Of a stretch of 64,000 nt of DNA, positions 35,139 to 43,173 are shown one piece after another. Positions within the stretch are counted from its first letter, which is position 1. Every line of letters begins with the position of its first letter. Source of the stretch: Amygdalobacter indicium (GTDB lineage Bacteria; Bacillota; Clostridia; Saccharofermentanales; Fastidiosipilaceae); contig NZ_CP118866.1 in NCBI RefSeq assembly GCF_029101545.1, forward strand, positions 434,001-498,000. The letters are read 5' to 3'. The notes beneath the pieces are model-generated. The model saw only the letters and a list, made by a program, of their open reading frames with translations. It did no database searches and had not been told where the DNA came from. Both the position numbers and the translations under genes were made by a program.

Positions 35139-37493
35139 ATGCTTAAGAAACTTTTTTATCTGATCTTGTCGGTAGGTATTTTAACTTTTATGCTACCTAA
35201 CAATTTGCAAGCGCAGAGTAATGTGCTCAACTTGCAATATACAATATATAGTCAAAATCCCGATATACAGAGTTTTAAGAATGAAGTTGATGACGGTGGA
35301 TTCTTTTCAGATGTATATGAATACGAATTTGAGCAAAAAGATATTAAGCAGAAGACGCAACTTAATAACGGATTATATCGTTATGTTATTGAAACGAGCG
35401 ATGAGGACGCGAATTATAACGGCAATGTTCTGAATGTCAATTTTACTGAACCGAAATTGGGCAGAAAACAGGGAAAAATTACTATAATTAACGGGCAAAA
35501 ATATTTACAGTTAGAATTTAGAGAGAAAATACTAAAAAAATATGCGATTAAGTTTCAGGATGCTGCCGGAAAAGAATTGCAATTTACGGCAAGTTCTATT
35601 TCCTTAAAATTAGCAGATAATAAGAGTATTAATTTGCAACAAAAAAATAAGATGTATTATTTATATAGAGAAAAAGAATATACAGATCAAGGCGATTTTT
35701 TACCGTTGGCTGATTTAAATCTGTTGAGTAAGCAAATTGTCGAAATTTCCGGACGACAATATATACTGGAGAAAACTGTTTTAGACGATGATGTATACAC
35801 TTTCACTTTGAAATTAGCAGAAAAAGCTGAAAGAGAAATCAAAATCAGCTTTGATATGAGCTTGCCTTATACTATAAGTGACGGGGATGAGCTGGAGTTG
35901 CTTATGCCGGACGGTACAGTTAATAAAGTTAAATTATCTGCATTTAATGGTCGAGGTGAAGCTGATTACAACTATAAATTGCTAACTATAAAAGAAGGCG
36001 CAATCAAGTTGAAGGAATTGCCGAGAAGTTTACGCTCCTATTATGGAATAATAAAGCAGGAATTTGATCCGAAGACTGAAACCCTGCGCGTTAAATTGGG
36101 CAAGCGTATAGGCATTGTCGTATTGCAGCCGCAGGCAGATGTTAATTATAACAACTGGATACCTAAGTCTATAATTTCCGGAGTTGCTTTAAATTTAGCG
36201 GATGAAAAGGGAAATATTATTCAAAGCGGGCAGAAGCGAGTAAACATGTACGGCTGGGAAGCTAACGATGTTTTTGTATCGCAGGCAGGAACTTATTGGA
36301 TTCAAATTACGGCAATAAATGGGAGAAACGATTTAGACATCACAAGAAAATATCAATTGCAAATAAAAGAAAACGGTAGACCATATCTGCAAACTTACAA
36401 CGGTCAGGAATATGCTTTGGCCAATCCTTTAGGAGCGGAAGACGGCACGATTGCCGATGATAATTCTTATACGATTAATTTGTTAGGCAGCAAAACTTTA
36501 TATTATATTTTGCCGGGTCATAAAGCTGAATTTGCGAAAAATGTAGTAGATAAAACAAACAATCAATTGTTACAGACGCAACAGGTAAAAAATGGTGATA
36601 CGGTAACTTTTAATTTAAAGATGCTTATTCCGTCTGATCACAATATCCTTTTACATAGCGGCAAATATGCTAAACTTGGCAATAAAAATGATTTAAGTTT
36701 TGCTGATAACTTAGATCCGCGCTTGCGTTTCGTTGAAGGAAGCTTACATTTAACCGTTAACGGTCAGCCGACTGATGATTTTATCGCTACATACAATGCG
36801 CAAAAGCACGCTATCGTCCTGCAAGACAAGTCAAAAACGTACACAGCCGATTTTGACTTTAATAATAATATTAAACTACCGCCTAAGGCCACGTTGGAAT
36901 TAAGTTTTACGACAAAAGTTAATTGGACAAGCAATTCCCCCAAAGGTAATATAATCAATGAATTGGCCGGCGAAAAAGTAATATTGAAGCCTGTCAAAGA
37001 TATTAAAGTACAGAAAATATGGCAAAATTCTGAGGGTGATAATATATCTGCGCTGCTAAAAGCAGTTAACGTTAGACTTTATCAGGATGGTCAGAAAACG
37101 GATAAAACTTATGAATTGACTGAATTAAATCACTGGCAGATTACAGTCACCGATTTACCGATATACAGCTCGCTTGATCAGCATAAAATTAGTTATGAAT
37201 TGAAGGAAGAATATGATGATAATGCTTATCAAGTAATTTATAACAAGAAAGATGATAAAGTAACGATTATTAATAAGTTGAAAGAAAAGAAGCCGCAGCC
37301 GACCAAAAGTGAAAAAAATAAATTGACCGAAATCCCGGATAATCCGCTGCCGTCGACCAAGATTACCAAAAAAATTGTTGCAAAGACAGGGGAGAGGCAT
37401 TCTAATACAAAAGCCGGAGGATTTTGTTGCTTGCTTTTAGCTGTTGCAACTGTTTTTGGGCGAAAGCAGGTCTTTACAAAAACCGACTATTAA
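35139..37493 (+). CDS. Secreted Cna-B-type surface protein with VAKTGE anchor motif
   Basis: 784-aa exported protein. Signal peptide MLKKLFYLILSVGILTFMLP (start chosen at ATG 35139 for this reason; ATG 35112 is also open). The middle is beta-rich with no family I recognise; a region around SFADNLDPRLRFVEGSLHLT fits the fimbrial isopeptide D2 type, and DIKVQKIWQN ... YELKEEY is a Cna-B domain, known to form internal isopeptide bonds. The C-terminus has VAKTGE, a short hydrophobic stretch and a basic tail, like a sortase signal but without LPxTG. The gene is more AT-rich than its neighbours. Likely an adhesin or pilus-like protein; function inferred. Confidence 0.8.
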   Translation: MLKKLFYLILSVGILTFMLPNNLQAQSNVLNLQYTIYSQNPDIQSFKNEVDDGGFFSDVYEYEFEQKDIKQKTQLNNGLYRYVIETSDEDANYNGNVLNVNFTEPKLGRKQGKITIINGQKYLQLEFREKILKKYAIKFQDAAGKELQFTASSISLKLADNKSINLQQKNKMYYLYREKEYTDQGDFLPLADLNLLSKQIVEISGRQYILEKTVLDDDVYTFTLKLAEKAEREIKISFDMSLPYTISDGDELELLMPDGTVNKVKLSAFNGRGEADYNYKLLTIKEGAIKLKELPRSLRSYYGIIKQEFDPKTETLRVKLGKRIGIVVLQPQADVNYNNWIPKSIISGVALNLADEKGNIIQSGQKRVNMYGWEANDVFVSQAGTYWIQITAINGRNDLDITRKYQLQIKENGRPYLQTYNGQEYALANPLGAEDGTIADDNSYTINLLGSKTLYYILPGHKAEFAKNVVDKTNNQLLQTQQVKNGDTVTFNLKMLIPSDHNILLHSGKYAKLGNKNDLSFADNLDPRLRFVEGSLHLTVNGQPTDDFIATYNAQKHAIVLQDKSKTYTADFDFNNNIKLPPKATLELSFTTKVNWTSNSPKGNIINELAGEKVILKPVKDIKVQKIWQNSEGDNISALLKAVNVRLYQDGQKTDKTYELTELNHWQITVTDLPIYSSLDQHKISYELKEEYDDNAYQVIYNKKDDKVTIINKLKEKKPQPTKSEKNKLTEIPDNPLPSTKITKKIVAKTGERHSNTKAGGFCCLLLAVATVFGRKQVFTKTDY

Positions 37494-37640
37494 TAGCAAT
37501 TAGCATAAAAATTACGCAATTGAAAATAGTATTTTTAGTCGGATAAAACATAAATATGTGAAAAGAATCACTAATTCTTGTTTTTCCCGCTCGCTTAATT
37601 CTATAATTATAGCTAATTGAGGCGAAAAGAGGAAAAAACT

Positions 37641-38867
37641 ATGACGAAAAAATTAAAGTTATCTCTGGCTACGCAAATACTTATAGCTCTTTTTGGGGGC
37701 ATAATTTTCGGCTTGATTTTAATGGAGACGGGACAAGCTGATTTTGCCGCTGCTTATGTTAAACCGTTGGGTCAAATTTTTCTTAATTTATTAAAATTTG
37801 TCGTTGTACCTCTGGTTTTAACTTCCATTATCGACGGTGTAATTTCGCTGAAAGATATCAAAAAAGTAGGAACGATCGGTTTAAGCACAATACTTTATTA
37901 TAGTTTAACGACAGCTTTTGCTGTCGTCGGCGGTCTGCTGTCGGCGCATATTTTTAAAGGAACATTTCAATTGCTGCAAACAACAAATTTGAAGTTCGAT
38001 CCGGGCAAAGCTACAGGTATTATGTCAACTATAGTCGGTCTTTTCCCTAAAAATGTTTTAGGACCTTTAGTTGAAGCCAACATGTTGCAAACGATCGTTA
38101 TCTCTCTTTTTATCGGCTTTGCAATTATAATCTCGCAGGAAAAGGGTGCACCGCTGGCGAAATTAAATCGTTCAATTGAAGATGTATTCATGGTTATCAT
38201 GGAAATGATTGTCAAAATTTCACCTTATGCCGTTTTTTGCTTGATAACTCCGGTTATCGCGGCTAACGGGGCGGAAGTTATCGGCTCTTTAACGATGGTT
38301 TTATTGGCGGCCTATGTTGCTTATGTTTTTCATTTGTTGGTAGTCTATTCTTTCACAGTTAAAGTCTTGGGTAAGACTTCTCCGAAAAAATTCTTTCAGG
38401 CCGTCCTGCCGGCGATGGTCTTCGCTTTTTCCAGCGCATCCTCTGTCGGCACCTTGCCGCTTAATGCTGCTTGTTTGGAAAATAATTTGCATATCAGAAA
38501 AGATGTTGTCAGCTTTGTTTTACCGTTGGGCGCGACGATTAATATGGACGGAACAGCTATTTATCAGGGCGTTTGTGCCGTTTTCATTGCTGCCTGCTAT
38601 GGTATAAATTTAACTCCCGGTCAATTGTTGACTATTGTTTTGACAGCTACTTTAGCCAGTATCGGGACAGCAGGAACCCCGGGATCCGGCATGATTATGT
38701 TGGCCATGGTTTTGCAAAGCGTCGGGCTGCCGGTGGAAGGAATTGCTTTGGTAGCGGGTATTGACCGGATCTTTGATATGGGAAGAACTGTGGTTAATAT
38801 AACCGGTGACGCCAGTTGTGCTGTAATTGTCAATCGCCGGGAAGACTTGAGAGAAGCGGCGAAATGA
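37641..38867 (+). CDS. Dicarboxylate/amino acid:cation symporter
   Basis: Membrane transporter of the DAACS (GltP/DctA/SstT) family, about eight helices plus re-entrant hairpins. Diagnostic pieces: FLNLLKFVVVPLVLTSIIDGV, the serine-rich hairpin FSSASSVGTLPLNA, NMDGTAIYQGV and SIGTAGTPGSGMI, and DRIFDMGRTVVNITGD. I start at ATG 37641 after GAGG; a TTG at 37617 is also in frame. 408 aa, normal. Likely takes up glutamate, aspartate, serine/threonine or a dicarboxylate with Na+ or H+; the exact substrate is open. Confidence 0.9.
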   Translation: MTKKLKLSLATQILIALFGGIIFGLILMETGQADFAAAYVKPLGQIFLNLLKFVVVPLVLTSIIDGVISLKDIKKVGTIGLSTILYYSLTTAFAVVGGLLSAHIFKGTFQLLQTTNLKFDPGKATGIMSTIVGLFPKNVLGPLVEANMLQTIVISLFIGFAIIISQEKGAPLAKLNRSIEDVFMVIMEMIVKISPYAVFCLITPVIAANGAEVIGSLTMVLLAAYVAYVFHLLVVYSFTVKVLGKTSPKKFFQAVLPAMVFAFSSASSVGTLPLNAACLENNLHIRKDVVSFVLPLGATINMDGTAIYQGVCAVFIAACYGINLTPGQLLTIVLTATLASIGTAGTPGSGMIMLAMVLQSVGLPVEGIALVAGIDRIFDMGRTVVNITGDASCAVIVNRREDLREAAK

Positions 38868-38910
38868 TGTAAGTTTATGCAGCGGCCGTTTGTTCGGCAT
38901 TTTATACAAA

Positions 38911-38935
38911 GACGGTATTATTACCGCCTTTTTTT
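38911..38935 (+). terminator. Terminator after the symporter
   Basis: CGGTA pairs with TACCG around TTAT, followed by a run of seven T; the stem is short. Confidence 0.7.
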
Positions 38936-38956
38936 GCATTCAAATAATAATTTTAC

Positions 38957-38989
38957 TATACCGGGACATTATCATTTGTGACTCATAAA
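38957..38989 (+). repeat. Left 33-bp direct repeat of the AT-rich cassette
   Basis: Starts TATACCGGGACATTATCATT and continues TGTGACTCATAAA. A second copy at 41922-41954, same orientation, differs only at one base (C to T). Confidence 0.9.
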
Positions 38990-39014
38990 ATCACCAATTC
39001 AGCTGTCCGACGTA

Positions 39015-39042
39015 TTGACAAAAAAACATAAATTACTACAAT
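39015..39042 (+). promoter_or_regulatory. Promoter of the bacteriocin-type ABC cassette
   Basis: TTGACA (39015-39020), 16-base spacer, TACAAT (39037-39042). Followed immediately by two palindromes. Confidence 0.75.
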
Positions 39043-39050
39043 GAAATTAA

Positions 39051-39064
39051 TACAATTAATTGTA
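39051..39064 (+). promoter_or_regulatory. Palindrome at the start site: TACAATTAATTGTA
   Basis: Perfect 14-bp palindrome just downstream of the -10 element, at the expected transcription start. A repressor operator is plausible; no family can be named. Confidence 0.6.
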
Positions 39065-39078
39065 TAGCAGTTTTTAAT

Positions 39079-39102
39079 AAGTGTAAATAAATGTTTACAC
39101 TT
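39079..39102 (+). promoter_or_regulatory. Inverted repeat AAGTGTAAA / TTTACACTT
   Basis: Nine-base arms with a six-base spacer (TAAATG), ending 2 bases before the GAAAGGAG ribosome site. It could be an operator or an RNA hairpin that affects ribosome access. Confidence 0.65.
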
Positions 39103-39116
39103 GAAAGGAGCATCTT

Positions 39117-41273
39117 ATGAAGAAGATACTTAGTTTTTTTCTACTCCTTTTTGTTACGTTGGGATTATTTATTTTATTTCAGTATTTTGCCAAGCAGGAA
39201 ATAAATCAATTCAGTTATGTCGGGCGTACACAAATTATCTTAAACACCGATGCAAGATTAAAAAATGAAGAAGCGTATCAGGAAATAAAGCAAATAACCG
39301 CCAAATTCGGCGTTAATATTTCTCGCTTAATTTGGCATGACTCTCAACATTTAGCTATATATACTACGGACGGAACGCTTAAAAACAACATTTTTTTACA
39401 ACAAGGAAGCTTTCCGGCCGAAAATTCCGACACTTTTATCAGCAACCGACAAACGGAAGATCCGCATCAAGTAGGAAAATTTAATATTCTTTCTCAAAAC
39501 TTTCGCCTGGAAATCGCTCCGTTCAGTCGCTTGCAGGAGCTAGGCGGCTATATCGGTATATTTTATTTAGACGCAACAAATATTGACGTTGTCAAGCAAA
39601 TAAAAGAGGAATTTAGCGCTAAGTTGGGCAAGTGCGAAATTTTCCAAGCTTACGCTCAAAATAATATATTAGAAGAAATCATTTCAATGATACATAACTA
39701 CAGAATCAATGCGGCATTTTTATTGCTTTGCTTTTTCCTGTATTCTATATTCTATATTTATTATATTTTACGCCAAGCTAAAAAAATAGGAATTCTGCAA
39801 ATTAACGGTTATACCGATTTTAATATTCTAAAATCCCTACAATCGGGCGTAATTAGTGCCTTTGCCGTTTCAATCTGTATAAATTTAATTTTTCTTTTTG
39901 CTTATTTATACTATTGTAATATAACCCATTATATCTTCAGATTGACACTAATTATTTCAGCACTGTATTTATTCCTATATATTTACAGTCTCTTGCTTGC
40001 ATTCTTCTACATTAAAGTGCAAGCATATATGTACAACCAAGCAGAAATCATCAAGGGTAAAAGACCGTTCGCTGTCCTTTTTTCTTTACAATTGGCAGCT
40101 AAAATGTTAGTCCTCATCTATTTAGTATTTTGCATTACTTTGAATCAAAGTAATTTACAACGGCAGAAAAAAGAACTGAAAAACAATGAGCAATGGCAGG
40201 AGGCCCAAAATGTTTATTTATTAAGAACCTCCTTTATTACTAATAAAATCAAAGAAAGAAGACCTTTAGAAGTAAGAGCCGCCAATCTTTACCGAATTTT
40301 GGAAAAAGAAAGAAATTTATTTTTGCTCAATACTAAGAAGTATAAAAATACAAATAATTTGGAAGTATTAAATGAAAAGGATCTTCGAGCTGCTTTGACA
40401 GAACAAATTATAACAGTTAATCGGAATTACTTAAAACGGCATCCTGTATTTTTGCAAGAAGATAAAAAAATCAGCGAAAAAGATCTACTTGTTGATAATT
40501 TTACCTTGAATGTATTAGTTCCGAAAAAATTGCAAAAGTTTGATAACTTACTTAAGGATATTTTGAAGGAACAATTTTATTTCCAAAAAGTTAAGGTGGC
40601 CGATATTTACCACAAAGAATTTAAGGAAGAATTGGAGAAAATCAAGCAAGCAGACTTGCGAATAAATATCATTTATATTGCCGATGACAACAAATATTTT
40701 ACTTATAATGAAAATGTAGAAAAGGCAAAGGGCAATATAATTTACGACCCGATTGTAGCTGTCGATACCGCTAATATTGATGCCAGCTATTATTACGCGT
40801 ATTTAATGTCTTCCTGTTATTATTACAGCCAAAACAGTATTAATCCGATTAGTGAGATAATGCCTTATATTCAGAAACTGGATTTAGCAGCTTCGTACAA
40901 TTCGGTTGCGTCCGTTTACAATCAAAGAGGTGCTGTAATTGCAAATATAATTAAAAACATTAAATATTTGTATATCATAACCGGATTACTTATAGGTTTG
41001 CTTTTTTTGACAGTCATACTGTTTACCGTTTGCTACTTCACTAAAAACAGATACAGTATTTGTGTTAAACGCTTACATGGTTATAATTTCGGGCAAATTC
41101 ACGGTTTATATCTACTCTTTAATATCGGAATTACTTGCCTTTTTATTTTGCCGTCAGCAATAAGTATGTGTAATAAATTGTTGATAGTTACAACGGAAAT
41201 AATAGTGATTTTTTCTTACGGCATGTATTTGCAAAGAAAAATATTACATCAAGTTTTACAGGAGGGGAAATAG
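39117..41273 (+). CDS. Bacteriocin-associated FtsX-like membrane protein (lactococcin-972 group)
   Basis: 718-aa protein with one N-terminal helix, a large extracellular domain, three to four middle helices (about 195-335), another soluble domain and three C-terminal helices. This is the layout of the bacteriocin-associated 7TM (DUF1430) family, which occurs with lactococcin-972-type bacteriocins and serves export or immunity. It abuts an ABC ATPase of the matching group. The expected small bacteriocin gene is not visible on either side. The gene is markedly AT-rich (many AAA, TTT, ATA codons), unlike its surroundings, suggesting transfer. AAAGGAG precedes the ATG. Confidence 0.72.
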   Translation: MKKILSFFLLLFVTLGLFILFQYFAKQEINQFSYVGRTQIILNTDARLKNEEAYQEIKQITAKFGVNISRLIWHDSQHLAIYTTDGTLKNNIFLQQGSFPAENSDTFISNRQTEDPHQVGKFNILSQNFRLEIAPFSRLQELGGYIGIFYLDATNIDVVKQIKEEFSAKLGKCEIFQAYAQNNILEEIISMIHNYRINAAFLLLCFFLYSIFYIYYILRQAKKIGILQINGYTDFNILKSLQSGVISAFAVSICINLIFLFAYLYYCNITHYIFRLTLIISALYLFLYIYSLLLAFFYIKVQAYMYNQAEIIKGKRPFAVLFSLQLAAKMLVLIYLVFCITLNQSNLQRQKKELKNNEQWQEAQNVYLLRTSFITNKIKERRPLEVRAANLYRILEKERNLFLLNTKKYKNTNNLEVLNEKDLRAALTEQIITVNRNYLKRHPVFLQEDKKISEKDLLVDNFTLNVLVPKKLQKFDNLLKDILKEQFYFQKVKVADIYHKEFKEELEKIKQADLRINIIYIADDNKYFTYNENVEKAKGNIIYDPIVAVDTANIDASYYYAYLMSSCYYYSQNSINPISEIMPYIQKLDLAASYNSVASVYNQRGAVIANIIKNIKYLYIITGLLIGLLFLTVILFTVCYFTKNRYSICVKRLHGYNFGQIHGLYLLFNIGITCLFILPSAISMCNKLLIVTTEIIVIFSYGMYLQRKILHQVLQEGK

Positions 41274-41897
41274 ATGATTCAATTAAAAAATATCAGCTTA
41301 GCCTACGGCGAACATCAAATATTTCATAATTTGAATTTGGATATTGCCGATGGTGAATTTGTTGCAATCGTCGGGAAAAGCGGCAGTGGGAAAACTTCAT
41401 TGCTTAATATTATCGCTCTTTTAGAAAAACCTAATCAAGGATATGTTTTAATTGATGGGAAGAAGTATACGTCTCAACGTCATATACTCAGATATCATCG
41501 CAGTTTGATGAGTTTTTTGCTGCAAAATTTTGCTTTGATCGATGAGGAGAGCGTCGCTTTTAACTTGCAGATAGCGGCTAAATTTGCCGTAAATCCCGAT
41601 AATCCGGCGCAAGATATTGCTTCTGCCTTGAAACAGGTCAATTTACCGGAGAGTGTTTTGTCGCAGAAAGTGTATCAATTGAGCGGAGGTGAGCAGCAAA
41701 GAGTAGCTTTAGCCCGATTGTTAATTAAAGATGCAAAATACATCTTGGCGGATGAGCCTACAGGTAATTTGGACCGGCAAAACAGTAGAATTGTTTTTGA
41801 AATTTTGCAATTGCTCAATAAACTTGGAAGAACAATTATCATGGTAACGCACGATGAGAATTTAGCACAACAGGCCAAGCGAATTATTGAGATTTAA
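41274..41897 (+). CDS. Bacteriocin-type ABC transporter ATPase (lactococcin-972 group)
   Basis: 207-aa ATPase partner of the membrane protein upstream; its ATG follows that stop codon directly, with AGGAGGGG before it. Walker A GKSGSGKTS, signature LSGGEQQRVALARLL, Walker B YILADEPTGNLD and the H-loop VTHD are intact. MIQLKNISLAYGEHQIFHNLNL and FLLQNFALIDEESVAFNL fit the lactococcin-972 export ATPases and the wider MacB/LolD group. Together with the partner it would drive a mechanotransmission-type complex for export or self-protection. Gene end lies 25 bases before the right direct repeat. Confidence 0.88.
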   Translation: MIQLKNISLAYGEHQIFHNLNLDIADGEFVAIVGKSGSGKTSLLNIIALLEKPNQGYVLIDGKKYTSQRHILRYHRSLMSFLLQNFALIDEESVAFNLQIAAKFAVNPDNPAQDIASALKQVNLPESVLSQKVYQLSGGEQQRVALARLLIKDAKYILADEPTGNLDRQNSRIVFEILQLLNKLGRTIIMVTHDENLAQQAKRIIEI

Positions 41898-41921
41898 GTC
41901 GCTAACGTCAAGTCTTCAGCT

Positions 41922-41954
41922 TATACCGGGACATTATCATTTGTGACTTATAAA
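41922..41954 (+). repeat. Right 33-bp direct repeat of the AT-rich cassette
   Basis: Starts TATACCGGGACATTATCATT; matches 38957-38989 at 32 of 33 positions in the same orientation, bracketing the two-gene cassette. Confidence 0.9.
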
Positions 41955-41979
41955 TAATAGCGGAACTAATACAAGAAGT

Positions 41980-42007
41980 TTGACAATTATCTCAAAACAT
42001 GTATAAT
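41980..42007 (+). promoter_or_regulatory. Promoter of tRNA-Val
   Basis: TTGACA (41980-41985), 16-base spacer, TATAAT (42002-42007); a near-consensus promoter 12 bases before the tRNA. Confidence 0.8.
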
Positions 42008-42018
42008 TATCTTGCTTC

Positions 42019-42092
42019 GGGTGGTTAGCTCAGCTGGTTAGAGTACTTGCTTGACATGCAAGGGGTCGTTGGTTCGAGTCCAATACTACCCA
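42019..42092 (+). tRNA. tRNA-Val (GAC)
   Basis: 74-nt cloverleaf: acceptor GGGTGGT pairs with ACTACCC, D-arm TAGCTCAGCTGG, anticodon stem CTTGC/GCAAG encloses GAC, T-loop TTCGAGT. CCA is not encoded. Its position 65 bases from the cassette repeat is noteworthy because tRNA genes are common integration sites. Confidence 0.96.
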
Positions 42093-42095
42093 CTT

Positions 42096-42126
42096 AAAAA
42101 GGCTCAGATTAATCTGAGCCTTTTTC
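42096..42126 (+). terminator. Bidirectional terminator between tRNA-Val and traX-like gene
   Basis: AGGCTCAGATT pairs perfectly with AATCTGAGCCT; five A before and five T after, so it serves both the tRNA and the minus-strand gene ending at 42128. Confidence 0.88.
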
Positions 42127-42127
42127 T

Positions 42128-43003
42128 TTACCTGATTGTAAGATATTGTATATAACAAATTAACAACAAGTGTAGGGGATAATAGAAATAAAGCAGACGA
42201 CTGACCCACCATTTCGGCCGGTGACTTTTGGCGGCTAACGGCAATAAATAGGGAATAAAAATAACGAAAGTTTGCACATCGCCGAACATTAAACTGTTTA
42301 TACCGAACCAGGGAAGCAGATAATCGGCCAATAATAAATAAACTCCGATAACACAAGCTAAGCGTAAAAGGTAAACGGGAATTAAATTTTGCAAAGCGGT
42401 CTTATCGAGCTTCGGATTGAAATCGCCGCATTTATAAACGATAAAATGCAGAGTCGCGATAAACAGCAACCCGAAAACGGCATAATCGGTTTTGAAAATA
42501 TAGACGAGTAAAAGACAGCAAATAGCTAAAACCAAGCCCAGGAGCAGACAAATAAAAGCAACATACCTGTTTTCGGTCGGCGCTGTTAATTTTTGCCATA
42601 AGCGGCAGTTGCCGTAATGAAAAAGATGCCACTTTTCTGTCTTGCGTTTGCCGCTTAATGAGCGGTAGGAAGCGATAATCAGATCCAAGCTCATTATAAA
42701 AACAATTCCGGCAAACAACGTGAAGAAAATATTGACGAAATCAGCTATATCCCGTACGTGCCAATGGGTATAAGCGAAATGTATGGCATATTGTGAAATT
42801 ACAGCCAAGAGACCCAAACGTGCTAAATATTTGGCAATACTGTGCGTACGCCTTAAACCCATTACGCAGTCATATGCGAAAATAGGGAAAGAAAGACGGC
42901 ATATTAAGCGCAGAATAAAACCGACTTCGTAAGGAATATAATGGGGCCATAACCAACACATATGGTCGATAGTCATTAAAATAAATGCAATTAATTTCAG
43001 CAT
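42128..43003 (-). CDS. TraX-family membrane protein
   Basis: 291-aa integral membrane protein. The opening MLKLIAFILMTIDHMCWLWP and LRLICRLSFPIFAYDCVMGL are the TraX signature; about eight helices follow. TraX of F plasmid acetylates pilin, but chromosomal homologues in Firmicutes have no settled role and no conjugation genes are nearby. It faces rho across a divergent 170-base gap. Confidence 0.88.
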   Translation of the reverse strand: MLKLIAFILMTIDHMCWLWPHYIPYEVGFILRLICRLSFPIFAYDCVMGLRRTHSIAKYLARLGLLAVISQYAIHFAYTHWHVRDIADFVNIFFTLFAGIVFIMSLDLIIASYRSLSGKRKTEKWHLFHYGNCRLWQKLTAPTENRYVAFICLLLGLVLAICCLLLVYIFKTDYAVFGLLFIATLHFIVYKCGDFNPKLDKTALQNLIPVYLLRLACVIGVYLLLADYLLPWFGINSLMFGDVQTFVIFIPYLLPLAAKSHRPKWWVSRLLYFYYPLHLLLICYIQYLTIR

Positions 43004-43173
43004 TTTTACTTTCCTGCCTTTTTCTGAATTAGTAAATATGTTAAAATACTTTCTGTTACAAGTCTAGTACAGAGGTCAAATTTCTGTTTTTTCCACTGAT
43101 TATACTGCTTGCTCGTTACAACGTTCGGGTTATTTCCGCTTATCCGGACAATTTTATTTTCCTTGGAGGATAC

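Noticed and set aside
38990..39014. Possible transposase remnant next to the left 33-bp repeat
   Set aside because: No open frame or similarity to a transposase could be read in either flank.
42030..42356. Minus-strand frame ending in LDSNQRPLACQASTLTS
   Set aside because: This is a translation through tRNA-Val; the same type of false protein (RTRTYDILLPKQALYHLSYTS) appears across tRNA-Pro at 62562-63020.
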